From: Lepus europaeus
Taxonomy: Eukaryota > Chordata > Mammalia > Lagomorpha > Leporidae
Reading direction: 5' to 3'
Assembly (NCBI RefSeq): GCF_033115175.1
Contig: NC_084831.1
Location: forward strand, 42,998,002 to 43,062,001
DNA length: 64,000 nt
This document shows, one piece after another, positions 37,985 through 48,050 of this stretch. Both the position numbers and the translations under genes were made by a program. The notes below the pieces were generated by a model. It saw nothing but the letters and a program-made list of their open reading frames with translations, did not search any database and was not told the origin of the DNA. Every line of letters begins with the position of its first letter. Positions within the stretch are counted from its first letter, which is position 1.

Positions 37985-38350
37985 TGTTGTTGTTGTTTTG
38001 TTTTGTTTTGTTTTTTTTTGACAGGCAGAGTGGACAGTGAGAGAGAGAGAGACAGAGAGAAAGGTCTTCCTTTTTGCCGTTGGTTCACCCTCCAATGGCC
38101 GCCGCGTTAGGCGCGCTGCGGCCGGCGCACCGCGCTGATCCGATGGCAGGAGCCAGGTGCTTCTCCTGGTCTCCCATGGGGTGCAGGGCCCAAGGACTTG
38201 GGCCAACCTCCACTGCACTCCCTGGCCACAGCAGAGAGCTGGCCTGGAAGAGGGGCAACTGGGACAGGATCGGTGCCCCGACCGGGACTAGAACCCAGTG
38301 TGCCGGCGCTGCAAGGTGGAGGATTAGCCTAGTGAGCCGTGGCGCCGGCA
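37985..38350 (-). repeat. Young CSINE, minus orientation
   Basis: (TTG)n/(TTTTG)n tail, GACAGGCAGAGTGGACAGTG, ending CCGTGGCGCCGGC. Duplication TAGATTGGT at 37976-37984 and 38351-38359. Confidence 0.95.
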
Positions 38351-38397
38351 TAGATTGGTATTTTTAAAAGATCACTTTGGGCTGGCGCCGCAATGTT

Positions 38398-40227
38398 GGG
38401 TACCAACATTGGTCAACCATCCGAAGTATCTGCACTGCTTGGGGAGGAGGATGAAGAGACAGACGCTGCGTTACCTGACCAGAGTTGAAGTGACAGAATT
38501 TGAAGACATTAAATCAGGTTACAGAGTAACCTGATTTTTGATGAAAATCCTTACTTAGAAAATAAAGTTCTCTCCAAAGAATTTCAGCTGAATGAGAGTG
38601 GTGATCCATCTTCAAAGTCCACTGAAATCAAATGGAAATCTGGAAAGGATCTGACGAAACGTCCAAGTCAAAGACGAAATGTTCAGGTCAAACGCAGAAC
38701 AAAGCCAGCAGGAAGAGGCAGCAGGAGGAGCCAGAGCTTCTTCACCTGGTTTACTGACCATTCTGATGCAGGTGCACACGAGTTACGAGAGGTCATCAAG
38801 AATGATATGGCCGAATCCATTACAGTACTACTTAGTTCCTGGTATGTATGATGATGAAGGGGGAGGAGGAGAAGAAAATGATGATGCTGAAGAAGAAGGA
38901 TTGGAAGACATTGATGAAGGGGATGAGGAGGAAAGGGAAGAAGGTGAAGATGATGATGGAGGGAAGAAGGAGAGGAGGATGAAGGAGAAGATGACTAATA
39001 GAAAACACTGATGGAGTCCAACATTTTTTTTTTTTAATTTTCTCCAGTCCTTGGGAACAAGTTGCCATCTTCTTTTTATTTTTTATTTTTCCTCTTGTGC
39101 TCAGACTCTCTGTTTTTGAGGTCTCTTTTCTCTACACCATGGTTCTCACCTTATTGTGGGGAAAATACCTGAAGCAGAATACAATGGGAAAAGAATCTCT
39201 GCCCCTTTTCGTTCCAAATTCATTTTTATCCCTTCTTGTCTCAACAAAAACTGTATGGAATCAACACCACCGTGCTCTGTGAGAAAAATAAACCCTCCTG
39301 CTCCCTTGGCTCTGCTGGAAGCTGGAGGGTGCCAGGCCCCTGTGTGGTCGTGCATACAATTCTAGCGTTTCTCCTCCTTTCTCTGTGTATTGGGCTCAGA
39401 GATTACACTGTGTCTCTATGTGGATACAGACAGTTAGTGTTTACCAACATGTATTTGTCTACTTTCTCTTTTTTCTTTTTTTTGTTTGTTTGTTTTTTGT
39501 TTTTAAACCTTTAAAACATGGGTTTATAGAAGGTCAGAAAATGGTGGGTTTGAGATGTTTGGGTGGGTTAAGTGGGCATTTTGACAACATGGCTTTTCCT
39601 TTGCCATGTTTAATTGTGATGTTTAATGATATCCTTGCAGTTTAAGATGACACTTTTTTTTTGACAGGCAGAGTAGACAGTGAGAGAGAGAGACAGAGAG
39701 AAAGGTCTTCCTTTTCCGTTGGTTCACCCCCCAAATGACTGTTGCGGCCAGCGCACCGCGCTGATCCAAAGCCAGGAGCCAGGTGCTTCTCCTGGTCTCC
39801 CATGCAGGTGCAGGGGCCAAGGGCTTGGGCCATTCTCCACTGCACTCCCTGGCCACAGCAGAGAGCCGGACAGGAAAAGGAGCAGCCAGGACAGAATCCG
39901 GCGTCCCGACCGGGACTAGAACTTGGGGTACCAGCGCCGCAGGCGGAAGATTAGCTTATTGAGCCACGGCGCCAGCCAAGATGACACTTTAAAAAATAAA
40001 ATTCTCTCCTAATGATGACTTGAGCCCTGCCACTTGATGGGAGAATCAGCAGAACCTGTAGGATCTTATTTAGAATTGACATTCTCTATTGTAATTTTGT
40101 TCCTGTTTATTTTTAAATTTTCTTTTTGTCTCACTGAAAAAGAAAGATACTCAGTTTTAAGCATTAAAAGTGTACAAGTTGCTTTGTTACAATAAAGTTA
40201 AATGTGTACACACACCAAAAAAAAAAG
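38398..40227 (+). pseudogene. SETP: SET processed retrocopy, 5'-truncated, with 3' UTR and poly-A
   Basis: SET is a nuclear histone chaperone and PP2A inhibitor. The copy begins mid-coding (aligned with the [16 protein letters not shown] region) and keeps [15 protein letters not shown]-, [20 protein letters not shown]- and WFTDHSDAG-encoding stretches and the acidic tail (38850-38990), ending near the GATGACTAATAG-type stop at about 38991-39000. Frame breaks near 38450 and 38530 destroy the reading frame. About 1.2 kb of SET 3' UTR follows, including GGAATCAACACCACCGTGC, ending AATAAAGTTAAATGTGTACA and a 10-A tail. No introns. A young SINE (39657-39977) interrupts the UTR. It is not translatable as SET. 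Confidence 0.93.
39657..39977 (-). repeat. Young CSINE inside the SET retrocopy
   Basis: GACAGGCAGAGTAGACAGTG to CACGGCGCCAGCC. Perfect 13-bp duplication AAGATGACACTTT at 39644-39656 and 39978-39990, itself part of the SET 3' UTR. Confidence 0.96.
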
Positions 40228-40424
40228 AGGAAGGAGCCGTTGACGAACTATGCCTGTACTCAACCGTGGAGGACTCCAGCACTGAGAACGGGGGTGGGGC
40301 GGCGGCAGAGGAAATGGAAGCAGCAGAGGAAATCATGACTGGCTTCAAAAGAAAGAACCTCCTTTGAATTCTGGATTTTTTTTACCTGTTGGCATGGTGC
40401 TGTTCTCTTAAAGAGAGTGCCAAA
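40228..40424 (+). other. Unclassified sequence after the SET tail
   Basis: A G-rich open stretch (DSSTENGGGAAAEEMEAAEE) follows the poly-A. I do not recognise it; it could be a scrap of another transcript or chance. Confidence 0.25.
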
Positions 40425-40850
40425 ATTGTGATTCAACTAATATTTACTAATCAACTACTATGTGTAGGATGCTGTGCCAAGTGCTGTGAAGGCAAAGGCA
40501 AGATCCAGTTCTTACTCTTCAGGAATTCTCAGGCCAGGTGAAGAGCTGGACCATTGGGCAATTAACTTAGAACCAAGGAAGCCTGGGTTCAGTGCCCTAA
40601 AAAGGGAAGTCAAGAATAGCAAGAGCACAGGGCAGAGAGATGTACCAGACAGTGTGCGATGACTACTTGCATCATCTCATACAGTCCTCATGATAGCAAC
40701 GACCGTTTAATTCCCATTTTAGAAAGGAAGGGACTAAATCTTAGAGATGGTGGGTAACTTGCCCAAGGACACATACACAATGGACAAATAGTAAAGGCTG
40801 GATCCACACAGCCAGATCTGCCCGACTTTGGAATCCAAGTGTTTAATCAC
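40425..40850 (-). repeat. L2/MIR remnants, minus orientation
   Basis: CAACTACTATGTGTAGGATGC ... AGGCAAGATCCAGTTCTTAC (L2), then TAGAAAGGAAGGGACTAAATC ... CTTGCCCAAGGACACATAC (MIR). Confidence 0.65.
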
Positions 40851-41019
40851 TCTTTTAACTTTCTTACGGTCTGATAGGTTTGTAACTTAAGTTTCCTGGG
40901 AAGACAGAGGATCCACAGAACAAGGCAGAGGAAGATAAAGTAGAAAGGTGGAACAGGGCCAAATTGGTCCAGGCCTTGCATTCCAGCTGGAGGGCATTGG
41001 ATCTGACTCGTCAATACCA

Positions 41020-41280
41020 GAACTTTTCGATCTCAGCTCTACTGACATTTTGGGCTAGATAATTTGCTATGAGGCCTGTCCTCTGCAATGTAGGATGTTA
41101 ACAGCGTCCCTGGCTTTTATGCTTTTATTCATTAGATGCAAACAGCACTTCTATCAACAATTGTGACAATTAAAAATGTCTCCAGGAATTGTCTAATGTC
41201 CTCTGGGGTGTGTGTGTGTGTGTGCACACGCACACATAGATGCAAAGTTGGCCTCCACTTGAGAACTGCTGCTCTAGGCA
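41020..41280 (-). mobile_element. MER5A-like hAT-Charlie element, minus orientation
   Basis: CAGCTCTACTGACATTTTGGG ... CTGTCCTCTGCAATGTAGGAT ... AATGTCTCCAGGAATTGTCTA ... TTGAGAACTGCTGCTCTAG match MER5 in reverse complement. A (TG)n run at 41208-41224 has grown within it. Confidence 0.8.
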
Positions 41281-41300
41281 CTAGTGGGGCTCAGGGTTTT

Positions 41301-41646
41301 TTGTTTTTTGTTTTTGTTGTTGTTGTTAAAGATTTATTTATTTGAAAATCAGAGTTACACAGAGAGAGAAGAAGCAGAGAGAGAGGTCTTCCATCGCTGG
41401 TTCACTCACCAAGTAGCCACATGGTTGCAGCTGCACCCATCCAACACCAGAAGCCAGAAGCTTCTTCCAGATCTCGCATGCTGGTGCAGGGGCCCAAGAA
41501 CTTGGGCCATCTTCTACTGCTTTCCCAGGACATAGCAGAGAGTTGGATTGGAAGTGGAGCAGCCAGGTCTCGAACCAGTGCCCTTATGGGATGCCAGCAC
41601 TGCAGAGGGCGGCTTTACCCGCTATGCCACAGCACTGGCTCCTATT
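41301..41646 (-). repeat. CSINE, minus orientation
   Basis: (TTG)n tail, AAAGATTTATTTATTTG, to CACAGCACTGGCTCC. 15-bp duplication GGGGCTCAGGGTTTT at 41286-41300 and 41647-41661. Confidence 0.95.
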
Positions 41647-41661
41647 GGGGCTCAGGGTTTT

Positions 41662-42042
41662 GAAAGGAATGTGACATGATGAACATAAGGAATGCTGTCT
41701 TGACACTGATAACCTCTGTAATGATAGCCATTGTTGCCTTCATTGTGAGAAATCATTTTGTTTCCATTCTGATAAGATGGAACCTCCTGTGCTACTTCAG
41801 TAACATTCCCATGGAGGATGTTCACTTTCTGTGGAAGGATAGAGCAAGCTGACAACGTGCTTCTCAAGGGCAGTGACCACTGTGGCTTCTTTGTTTTAAT
41901 ATTCTCAGTTCTTAGCACAGTGACAGGGGAAATGAATGGGTGGATTTTAAAATTTTATTATATACATAATTGTATTTACTTTTAGGATATCATGCTGAAA
42001 TCACAAATCATGAGATTTGTTAGAGATCTGAAGTATAGTAAA
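41662..42042. other. Unclassified, L2-like
   Basis: GCTTCTCAAGGGCAGTGACC ... CAGTTCTTAGCACAGTGACAG at 41860-41925 resembles the L2 3' end. Otherwise nothing. Confidence 0.4.
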
Positions 42043-42056
42043 AGGCATGTGTCTTT

Positions 42057-42389
42057 TTTTTTTTTTTTTTTTGACAGGCAGAGTTAGACAGTGAGAGAGA
42101 GAGGGAGACAGAGAGAAAGGTCTTCCTTCCGTTGGTTCACCCCCCAAATGGCCGCTACGGCTGGAGCTACACCGATCAAAAGCCAGGAGCCAGGTGCTTC
42201 CTCCTGGTCTCCCATGTGGGTGCAGGGGCCCAAGCACTTGGGCCATCCTCCACTGCCCTCCCAGGCCATAGCAGAGAGCTGGACTTGAAGAGGAGCAACC
42301 GGGACAGAACCAGCGTTCCAACCAGGATTAGAACCCAGAATGCCGGCGCTGCAGGCAGAGGATTAGCCTAGTGAGCTGCAGCACCGTCC
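42057..42389 (-). repeat. Young CSINE, minus orientation
   Basis: Poly-T, GACAGGCAGAGTTAGACAGTG, to GCAGCACCGTCC. 14-bp duplication AGGCATGTGTCTTT at 42043-42056 and 42390-42403. Confidence 0.96.
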
Positions 42390-42547
42390 AGGCATGTGTC
42401 TTTATTCATAAGCAAAGATGTCCATTTAATATTTTGATCTGAAAATTTTACAAATTGATAAAATGCATAGATTTAATTTTCAGGTCTATTGTCCAGATGG
42501 GAAAAAATCCACAGGGTTTTCTTCAGTCTGTAAGAATACACTGTTGG

Positions 42548-42871
42548 GGGCTAGCACCATGGCTCACTTGGCTAATCCTCTGCCTGCGGTGCCGGCATCT
42601 CATATGGGCGCCGGGTTCTAGTTCCGGCTGATCCTCTTTCAGTCCAGCTCTCTGCTGTGGCCCGGGAAGGCAATGGAGGATGGCCTGGGTGCTTGGGCCC
42701 TGCACCCGCATGGGAGACCAGGAGAAAGCACCTGGCTCTTGGCTTTAGGATCGGTGCAGCACGCTGGCCGTAGTTGCCATTTGGGGGGTGCCAACGGAAA
42801 AGGAAGAACTTTCTCTCTGTCTCTCTCTCACACTAACTCTACCTGTTAAATAAGTGTAAAAAAAAAAAAAA
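42548..42871 (+). repeat. Young CSINE, first of three serial insertions
   Basis: GGGCTAGCACCATGGCTCACT to CTGTTAAATAAGTG and poly-A. Flanked by AAGAATACACTGTTGG at 42532-42547 and 42872-42887. Confidence 0.95.
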
Positions 42872-42887
42872 AAGAATACACTGTTGG

Positions 42888-43110
42888 TTGGGGCCGACGC
42901 TGTGGTGCAGTGGGTTAACGCCCTGGCCTGAAGTGCCAGCATGCCATATGGGTGCCGGTTCTAGTCCCGGCTGCTCCTCTTCCAATCCGTTGCAGCCAAT
43001 TGGGGAGTAAACCAGCGAATGGAAGACTTCTCTTTCTCTCTCTCTGCCTCTCCTCTCTGTGTAACTCTGACTTTAAAATAAATAAATAAATCTTTTTTTT
43101 TTTTTTTTTA
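42888..43110 (+). repeat. CSINE with internal deletion, second of three serial insertions
   Basis: GGGGCCGACGCTGTGGTGCAG. CTCTTCCAATCC is joined directly to GTTGCAGCCAATTGG, losing about 115 bp of body; (AAAT)n tail. Flanked by the target at 42872-42887 and 43111-43126. Confidence 0.93.
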
Positions 43111-43124
43111 AAGAATACACTATT

Positions 43125-43381
43125 GGGGCCAGTGCTGTGGCATAGCGGATAAAGCCGCCACCTGCAGTGCCGGCATCCCATATGAGCACCAGTTCGAGTA
43201 CCGGCTGCTCCACTTCTGATCCAGCTCTCTGCTATGGCCTAGGAAGCAGTAGAAGATGGCCCAAGTCCTTGGGCCTCTGCACCCTCATGGGAAATCCAGA
43301 AGGAGCTTCTGGCTCCTGGCTTCGGATAGGTGCAGCTCCAGCTGTTATGGACAATTGGAGAGTGAACCAGTGGATGGAGAA

Positions 43382-43412
<31 letters not shown>

Positions 43413-43452
43413 GTAACTCTGACTTTCAAATAAATAAATAAAACTTTAAAAA
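43125..43452 (+). repeat. CSINE, third of three serial insertions
   Basis: GGGGCCAGTGCTGTGGCATAG to AAATAAATAAATAAAACTTT. Flanked by AATACACTATTGG (43114-43126) and AATACACTGTTC (from 43454). Confidence 0.95.
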
Positions 43453-43462
43453 AAATACACTG

Positions 43463-44155
43463 TTCACTCGTCTTAGTCCATTTGTGCTGTTAGAGCAAAC
43501 TACCTATGACTGGGTGAATTATGAAGAAAGGACATTCACAGCTCGCAGTTTTGGAGATTGTGAAGTCCAAGATCAGGAAGCCTGCAAATTCAGTGTCTGC
43601 TTCACCCTCACATGGTAGGAGGAGGCAAAATGGGACGAGGGCTGTGTCCTTCCACAGCAGAGAGGGAAGGACTAGGCAGCTCTCTGCAATGCTCTTTTTT
43701 TATTTAATTTTTTTTTATTTGACAGGTAGAGTTATAGACAATGAGAGAGAGAGACAGAGAGAAAGGTCTTCCTTCCGTTGGTTCACCCCTCAAATGGCCG
43801 CTACAGCCGGTGCTGTGCCAATCAGAAGCCAGGAGCTAGGTGCTTCTTCCTGGTCTCCCATGCGGGTGCAGGGGCCCAAGGACTTGGGCCATCCTCAACT
43901 GCCCTCCCATGCCACAGCAGAGAGCTGGACTGAAAGAGGAGCAATGGGACTAGAACCCGGTGCCCATATGGGAAGCCGACGTCTCAGGCGGAGGATTAGC
44001 CAAGTGAGCCCCGGCGCAGGCCCCTGCAATGCTCTTTGATAAGGGCATTAATCATCTCTCAAAGGCCCATCTCTTCATTCCATCACTTGGAGTTTCAGGG
44101 ATTGTCATTGTATGCATTTTGCAGGGCCACATACATTCAAACCTTAGCATCACTG
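43463..44155 (-). mobile_element. Solo LTR of ERVL-MaLR type (MST/MLT1-like), fossil, split by a SINE
   Basis: CTTAGTCCATTTGTGCTGTTA, GACTGGGTGAATTATGAAG, CACATGGTAGGAGGAGGCAAA, GATAAGGGCATTAATCATC and ACATTCAAACCTTAGCA follow the reverse complement of MST/MLT1 LTRs in order. Old and broken. The young CSINE at 43698-44023 is a later insertion. Confidence 0.88.
43698..44023 (-). repeat. Young CSINE variant inside the MaLR LTR
   Basis: ACAGGTAGAGTTATAGACAAT to CCCCGGCGCAGGCC. 14-bp duplication CTGCAATGCTCTTT at 43684-43697 and 44024-44037. Confidence 0.96.
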
Positions 44156-44361
44156 TATAAGACACTCTGGGGTGACTTTCAATGTAATGCAGTATTTATC
44201 GAGCTATCCCTATAAACTAGGTGCTAGGAAAGAAATTAAAGCATAGTTTTCAACCTCTACCTGCATCTATCAAAGTGTAAGTCATGCTTACAGGCCCTAA
44301 CTGACCTTGTCTGTCCCTCACCAATGGTGTCATCTTGAGCTAATTAGGGCCATACTATGAC

Positions 44362-44683
44362 TTTAAAAAAATTATTTACTTGAAAAACAGAGTGATGAGA
44401 AAGAGAGAAAAAAAATATAGATTAGATAGATAGGTAGGTAAATGATAGATTAATTGCTCTTTTATCTGCTACTTCATTCCCCAAAAGGCTCTAACAGCCA
44501 GGGCTGGGCCATGCTTAAGGCAGGAACCAGGAGCTCCATCCCAGGTGCTTGAATTATCATCTGCTGTCTCCCAGGGTGCTCATTAGCAGGAAGCTGGATC
44601 AGAAGCATGGAGTTGCCAAAACCCAAACCAAGCACATTGAAGTGGAATGCAGCATCCCAACCTGCTGCACCAAAACGCTCACC
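44362..44683 (-). repeat. Old CSINE-type SINE, minus orientation
   Basis: AAAAAATTATTTACTTGAAAA to CACCAAAACGCTCACCC. A short GATA/GGTA run lies inside at 44420-44448. Confidence 0.8.
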
Positions 44684-45090
44684 CTCAGGCTATGATTTTT
44701 ATGGACCCTAAGCATTTTCACCTGCATGGATCCCTTCTTCTATAAAAAAAAATCTAAACATGTGACTTTGTTGGCATAAAGACAAAAATAATGTAGGCTG
44801 GATTCATTGTTATGTATTCATTATTATGATTTTCATTTTCTTCAGGTTTTAAAATAATTTAAAATTAAAATACTGCCTTGGGCCCCTTAAGTATCATGAG
44901 CCCTAAGAACTCTGCCTTCTTTGCCTAATGGATAAGTTGGATTTGGGGCTTGATTACTGACCTCATCAAGTTCTCATGTCCCCCTCTTTAAAATGTCCAG
45001 TTTGAAGGGTTGTTGTAAGGATCACTGGAGATACTTAGAGATGTATCAGGGCACAAACCAACTCTTGGCATAGAACAAACACTCAATTAG
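44684..45090. other. Intergenic, no recognisable element
   Basis: AT-rich sequence. A MIR-like phrase, GGTTGTTGTAAGGATCACTGG, near 45007 is the only hint. Confidence 0.35.
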
Positions 45091-45100
45091 ATGAATGTGT

Positions 45101-45447
45101 GGGGTGTCAGTGCTGTAGTAGGTTAAGTAGGTTATATTAGGCTAAGCCTCCGCCTGTGGTTCTGGCATCCCATATGCTGGTTCGAGTCCTTGCTGCTTCA
45201 CTTCTGATCCAGCTCTCTGCTAATGGCCTGGGAAAGCAGTAGAAGATGGCCAGGTGCTTAGGCCCCTCCATCCACATGGGAGACCCGGAAGAAGCTCCTG
45301 GCTCCTGGCTTCGGATCGGCCCAGCTCCAGCTGTTGTGGCCATTTGGGGAGTGAACCAATGATGGAAGACCTCTCTCTGTCTCTCCTTCTCTCTCTCTCT
45401 GTAACTCTGCCTCTCAAATAAATAAAATAAGTCTTAAAGAAAAAAGA
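45101..45447 (+). repeat. CSINE, first of two serial insertions
   Basis: GGGTGTCAGTGCTGTAGTAGG with a local head duplication, to AAATAAATAAAATAAGTC. Flanked by GATGAATGTG (45090-45099) and GATGAAAGTG (45448-45457). Confidence 0.9.
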
Positions 45448-45456
45448 GATGAAAGT

Positions 45457-45530
45457 GGGGCTGGCATTGTTGTATAGCGATTCAGCTGCCACCTGTGACA
45501 CCAGCATCCACTTAAAAAAAAAAAAAAAAC
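45457..45530 (+). repeat. CSINE head joined directly to poly-A, second serial insertion
   Basis: GGGGCTGGCATTGTTGTATAG through GACACCAGCATCCAC, then a run of A residues. The SINE body and normal tail are absent. ATGAATGTG follows at 45531-45539. Confidence 0.88.
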
Positions 45531-45539
45531 ATGAATGTG

Positions 45540-46345
45540 AAATCACTCACACAGGGCCGGGATACCATAAACACTTGATAAATGTTAGATTTATTTTTAC
45601 CAGTGCTCCTGTTTAGGGACAGTTTAGCACACAAAATAGATATCAGAAATTTGGAGTGTGTGGTACAAACCCAAATGTAACAGGAATTCAGATCAGGAAG
45701 GATGTGTGGGTCCATCAGTTCACAGGCTTTCTAATTTTGCTTGTTTGTTCAGTGCCTCTTTCCTACTGAATTGTAGCCATAACACAGTCTGTCATTGGCT
45801 ATATAGGCAGGGAAGGGTGGTGTTCAAAATCATCCCTTTGCACTCCAGTATGGTGGATTTACATATGCAGGGAATTGTGCCAGTGTAGCCAGGTCTCTCC
45901 AAATCCTCTGCAGATTTAATTACAAAGCTACAAAGTGAGTGCATAAATTATGCACTAAGGCCCATGTTTTGGAAATCACCAAGTAGTCCTGGGAATTAGA
46001 TAGGCAGTTCAAGCTTTGTAATTGATATGCTTCCACTTAGGAGCTGAAACCTTGCGGGGCAGTGAGCGCTTCTTGCTGTCCAAAGACAGTGTCTGGTTCT
46101 GCAGGGCCAACTGACATTTAAACTTCAAACACTCATAGCTGGAGGAGAACTTTGCAAACAGCCACTCCTGCCCAGACCTCTATCTTAAGCTGGTAGGATT
46201 GGAATCTGAATTGTTCCCCAGAACTGATGTAGGAATTTAACTTAAATTGTCAGTCTCCCTTGGCAAGGCAGTTCTATTTTGGGGGCTCTCAAAACCTTTC
46301 CATCATGCCCTATCTTAATATGTGTCTCACTATATAGTAATTTCT
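45540..46345. other. Intergenic, no recognisable element
   Basis: No repeat family, exon or structured motif recognised. Confidence 0.45.
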
Positions 46346-46360
46346 TTCTTTTTCATTTTT

Positions 46361-46699
46361 TTTTTTTTTGACAGGCAGAGTGGACAGTGAGAGAGAGAGA
46401 GACAGAGAGAAAGGTCTTCCTTTTGCCGTTGGTTCACCCTCCAATGGTCGCCACGGCCGGCACGCTGCTGCTGGTGCACCATGCTGATCCGAAGGCAGGA
46501 GCCAGGTGCTTATCCTGGTCTCCCATGGGGTGTAGGACCCAAGCACTTGGGCCATCCTCCACTGCACTCCTGGGCCACAGCAGAGAGCTGGCCTGGAAGA
46601 GGGGCAACCGGGACAGAATCCGGCGCCCCGACCGGGACTAGAACCCTGTGTGCCAGCGCCGCAAGGCAGAGGATTAGCCTATTGAGCCACGGCGCCGGC
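46361..46699 (-). repeat. Young CSINE, minus orientation
   Basis: GACAGGCAGAGTGGACAGTG to CCACGGCGCCGGC. 15-bp duplication TTCTTTTTCATTTTT at 46346-46360 and 46700-46714. Confidence 0.95.
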
Positions 46700-46714
46700 T
46701 TCTTTTTCATTTTT

Positions 46715-47056
46715 TAAGGCATTTATTTACTTGTTTGAATGGCAGAGTTACACAGAGACAGACAGACAGACAGGGAGAAGGAGAGACATAAAGAGATCTC
46801 CCATCCACTGGTTTGCTCCCTCAATGGTCACAACAGTAAGGGCTGGGCCAGGCTGAAGGCAGGAGCCTAGAACTCCGTCCAGGTCCCCCATATGGGTGCA
46901 GGAGCCCAAGAACATGAGCCAGCTTCCATTACTTTCCCAGGCACATAAGCAGGGAGTTGGATCTAAAGTGGAACAGCCAGGATTCAAACTGGTGCCCATA
47001 TGGCATACTGGCATCTCAGGCAGTGGCTTAACCTGCTGCACCACAACACTGACCCC
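46715..47056 (-). repeat. CSINE, minus orientation
   Basis: AAGGCATTTATTTACTTG, a (GACA)n run near 46757-46773, to CACCACAACACTGACCCC. Confidence 0.88.
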
Positions 47057-47173
47057 ACTGGCAACTTATTTGTACATTTTCATAATCTATCTCCTTTACT
47101 AAATTATTGTTTTTTAATGTTTATTTTCATCTACTTTTTAAAAAAATTTCAACAACAGTTTTTTTGGAAGAAT

Positions 47174-47508
47174 TCTTATTTTTTTAAGATTTATTTATTT
47201 AGTTGAAAGTCAGAGTTACACAGAGAGAGGAGAGGCAGAGAGAGGGAGGTCTTCCATCCCATGGTTCACTCCCCAATTGGCCGCAACAGCTGGATCTGCA
47301 CCTATCCGAAGCCAGGAGCCAGGAGCTTCTTCCAGGTCTCCCATGTGGGTACAGGCACCCAAGCACTTGGGCCACCTTCTACTGCTTTCCCAGGCCATAG
47401 CAGAGAACTGGACTGGAAGACAAGCAGCCAGGACTAGAACCAGTGCCCACATGGAATGCCAGCGCTTCAAGCCAGGGCGTTAACCTGCTGCGCCACAGCG
47501 CCGGCCCC
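47174..47508 (-). repeat. CSINE, minus orientation, inserted in an older SINE
   Basis: TTTTTTTAAGATTTATTTATT to CCACAGCGCCGGCCCC. TATTTTCATCTACTT occurs at 47122-47136 and 47509-47523; 47137-47173 is non-SINE sequence between the left copy and the tail. Confidence 0.9.
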
Positions 47509-47804
47509 TATTTTCATCTACTTGAAAGGCAGAGCAACAGAGGGAGGAAGGGAGAAAGGAAAGAGAGTAACGGCTGGTTTACTCCTCAGATGCCTACAGC
47601 CAGGGCTGGACCAAGCTGAAGCCCTGAGCCCAGAATTCCATCTGAGTCGCCCACATGGGTGGCAGGGACCCACGCACTTGAGCTATCATCTGCTGCCTCC
47701 TAGGATGCATTAGCAGGAAACGAGATCAGAAGTGGAGAAGCCAGGAATCAAACTGATGGACATCTCAAATACAGGCTTAACCCACTGCGCCATAAGGCCT
47801 ACCC
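47509..47804 (-). repeat. Older CSINE-type SINE, minus orientation
   Basis: CTTGAAAGGCAGAGCAACAGA to CGCCATAAGGCCTACCCC. Confidence 0.82.
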
Positions 47805-47967
47805 CGCCTTCAGCACACTCTTTATCAGAATGTGAATCATTTCTTTCTGTATCTTTAGTCCCTTGAACAATGACTGGCATAGAGTGGGTGTGCAAAACAT
47901 GTTGAAGAAAAGAGGGGAATAAGAACAACATACATTGCATTTTAAATTTTTTAAATAGACCATTTTT

Positions 47968-48050
47968 TTTTGTTTTTGTTTTTTAAATTTTTGACAGGCA
48001 GAGTGGACAGTGAGAGAGAGACAGAGAGAAAGGTCTTCCTTTTGCCGTTG
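47968..48050 (-). repeat. Young CSINE, strongly 5'-truncated (83 bp)
   Basis: Only the A-tail and 3' end (GACAGGCAGAGTGGACAGTG to CTTCCTTTTGCCGTTG). Perfect 16-bp duplication TAAATAGACCATTTTT at 47952-47967 and 48051-48066. Confidence 0.96.

Noticed and set aside
38679-39011. Acidic 110-residue open frame that might look like a small nuclear protein
   Set aside because: It is the shifted remains of the SET acidic tail in a processed retrocopy, not an independent gene.
40232-40367. Small frame with DSSTENGGGAAAEEMEAAEE
   Set aside because: Suggestive composition but no family recognised, no start or splice context, and directly behind a retrocopy poly-A. Not called as a gene.
42532-43465. 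CRISPR-like array: regular short direct repeats with spacers
   Set aside because: The repeats are target-site duplications and the spacers are SINEs, in a mammalian genome.
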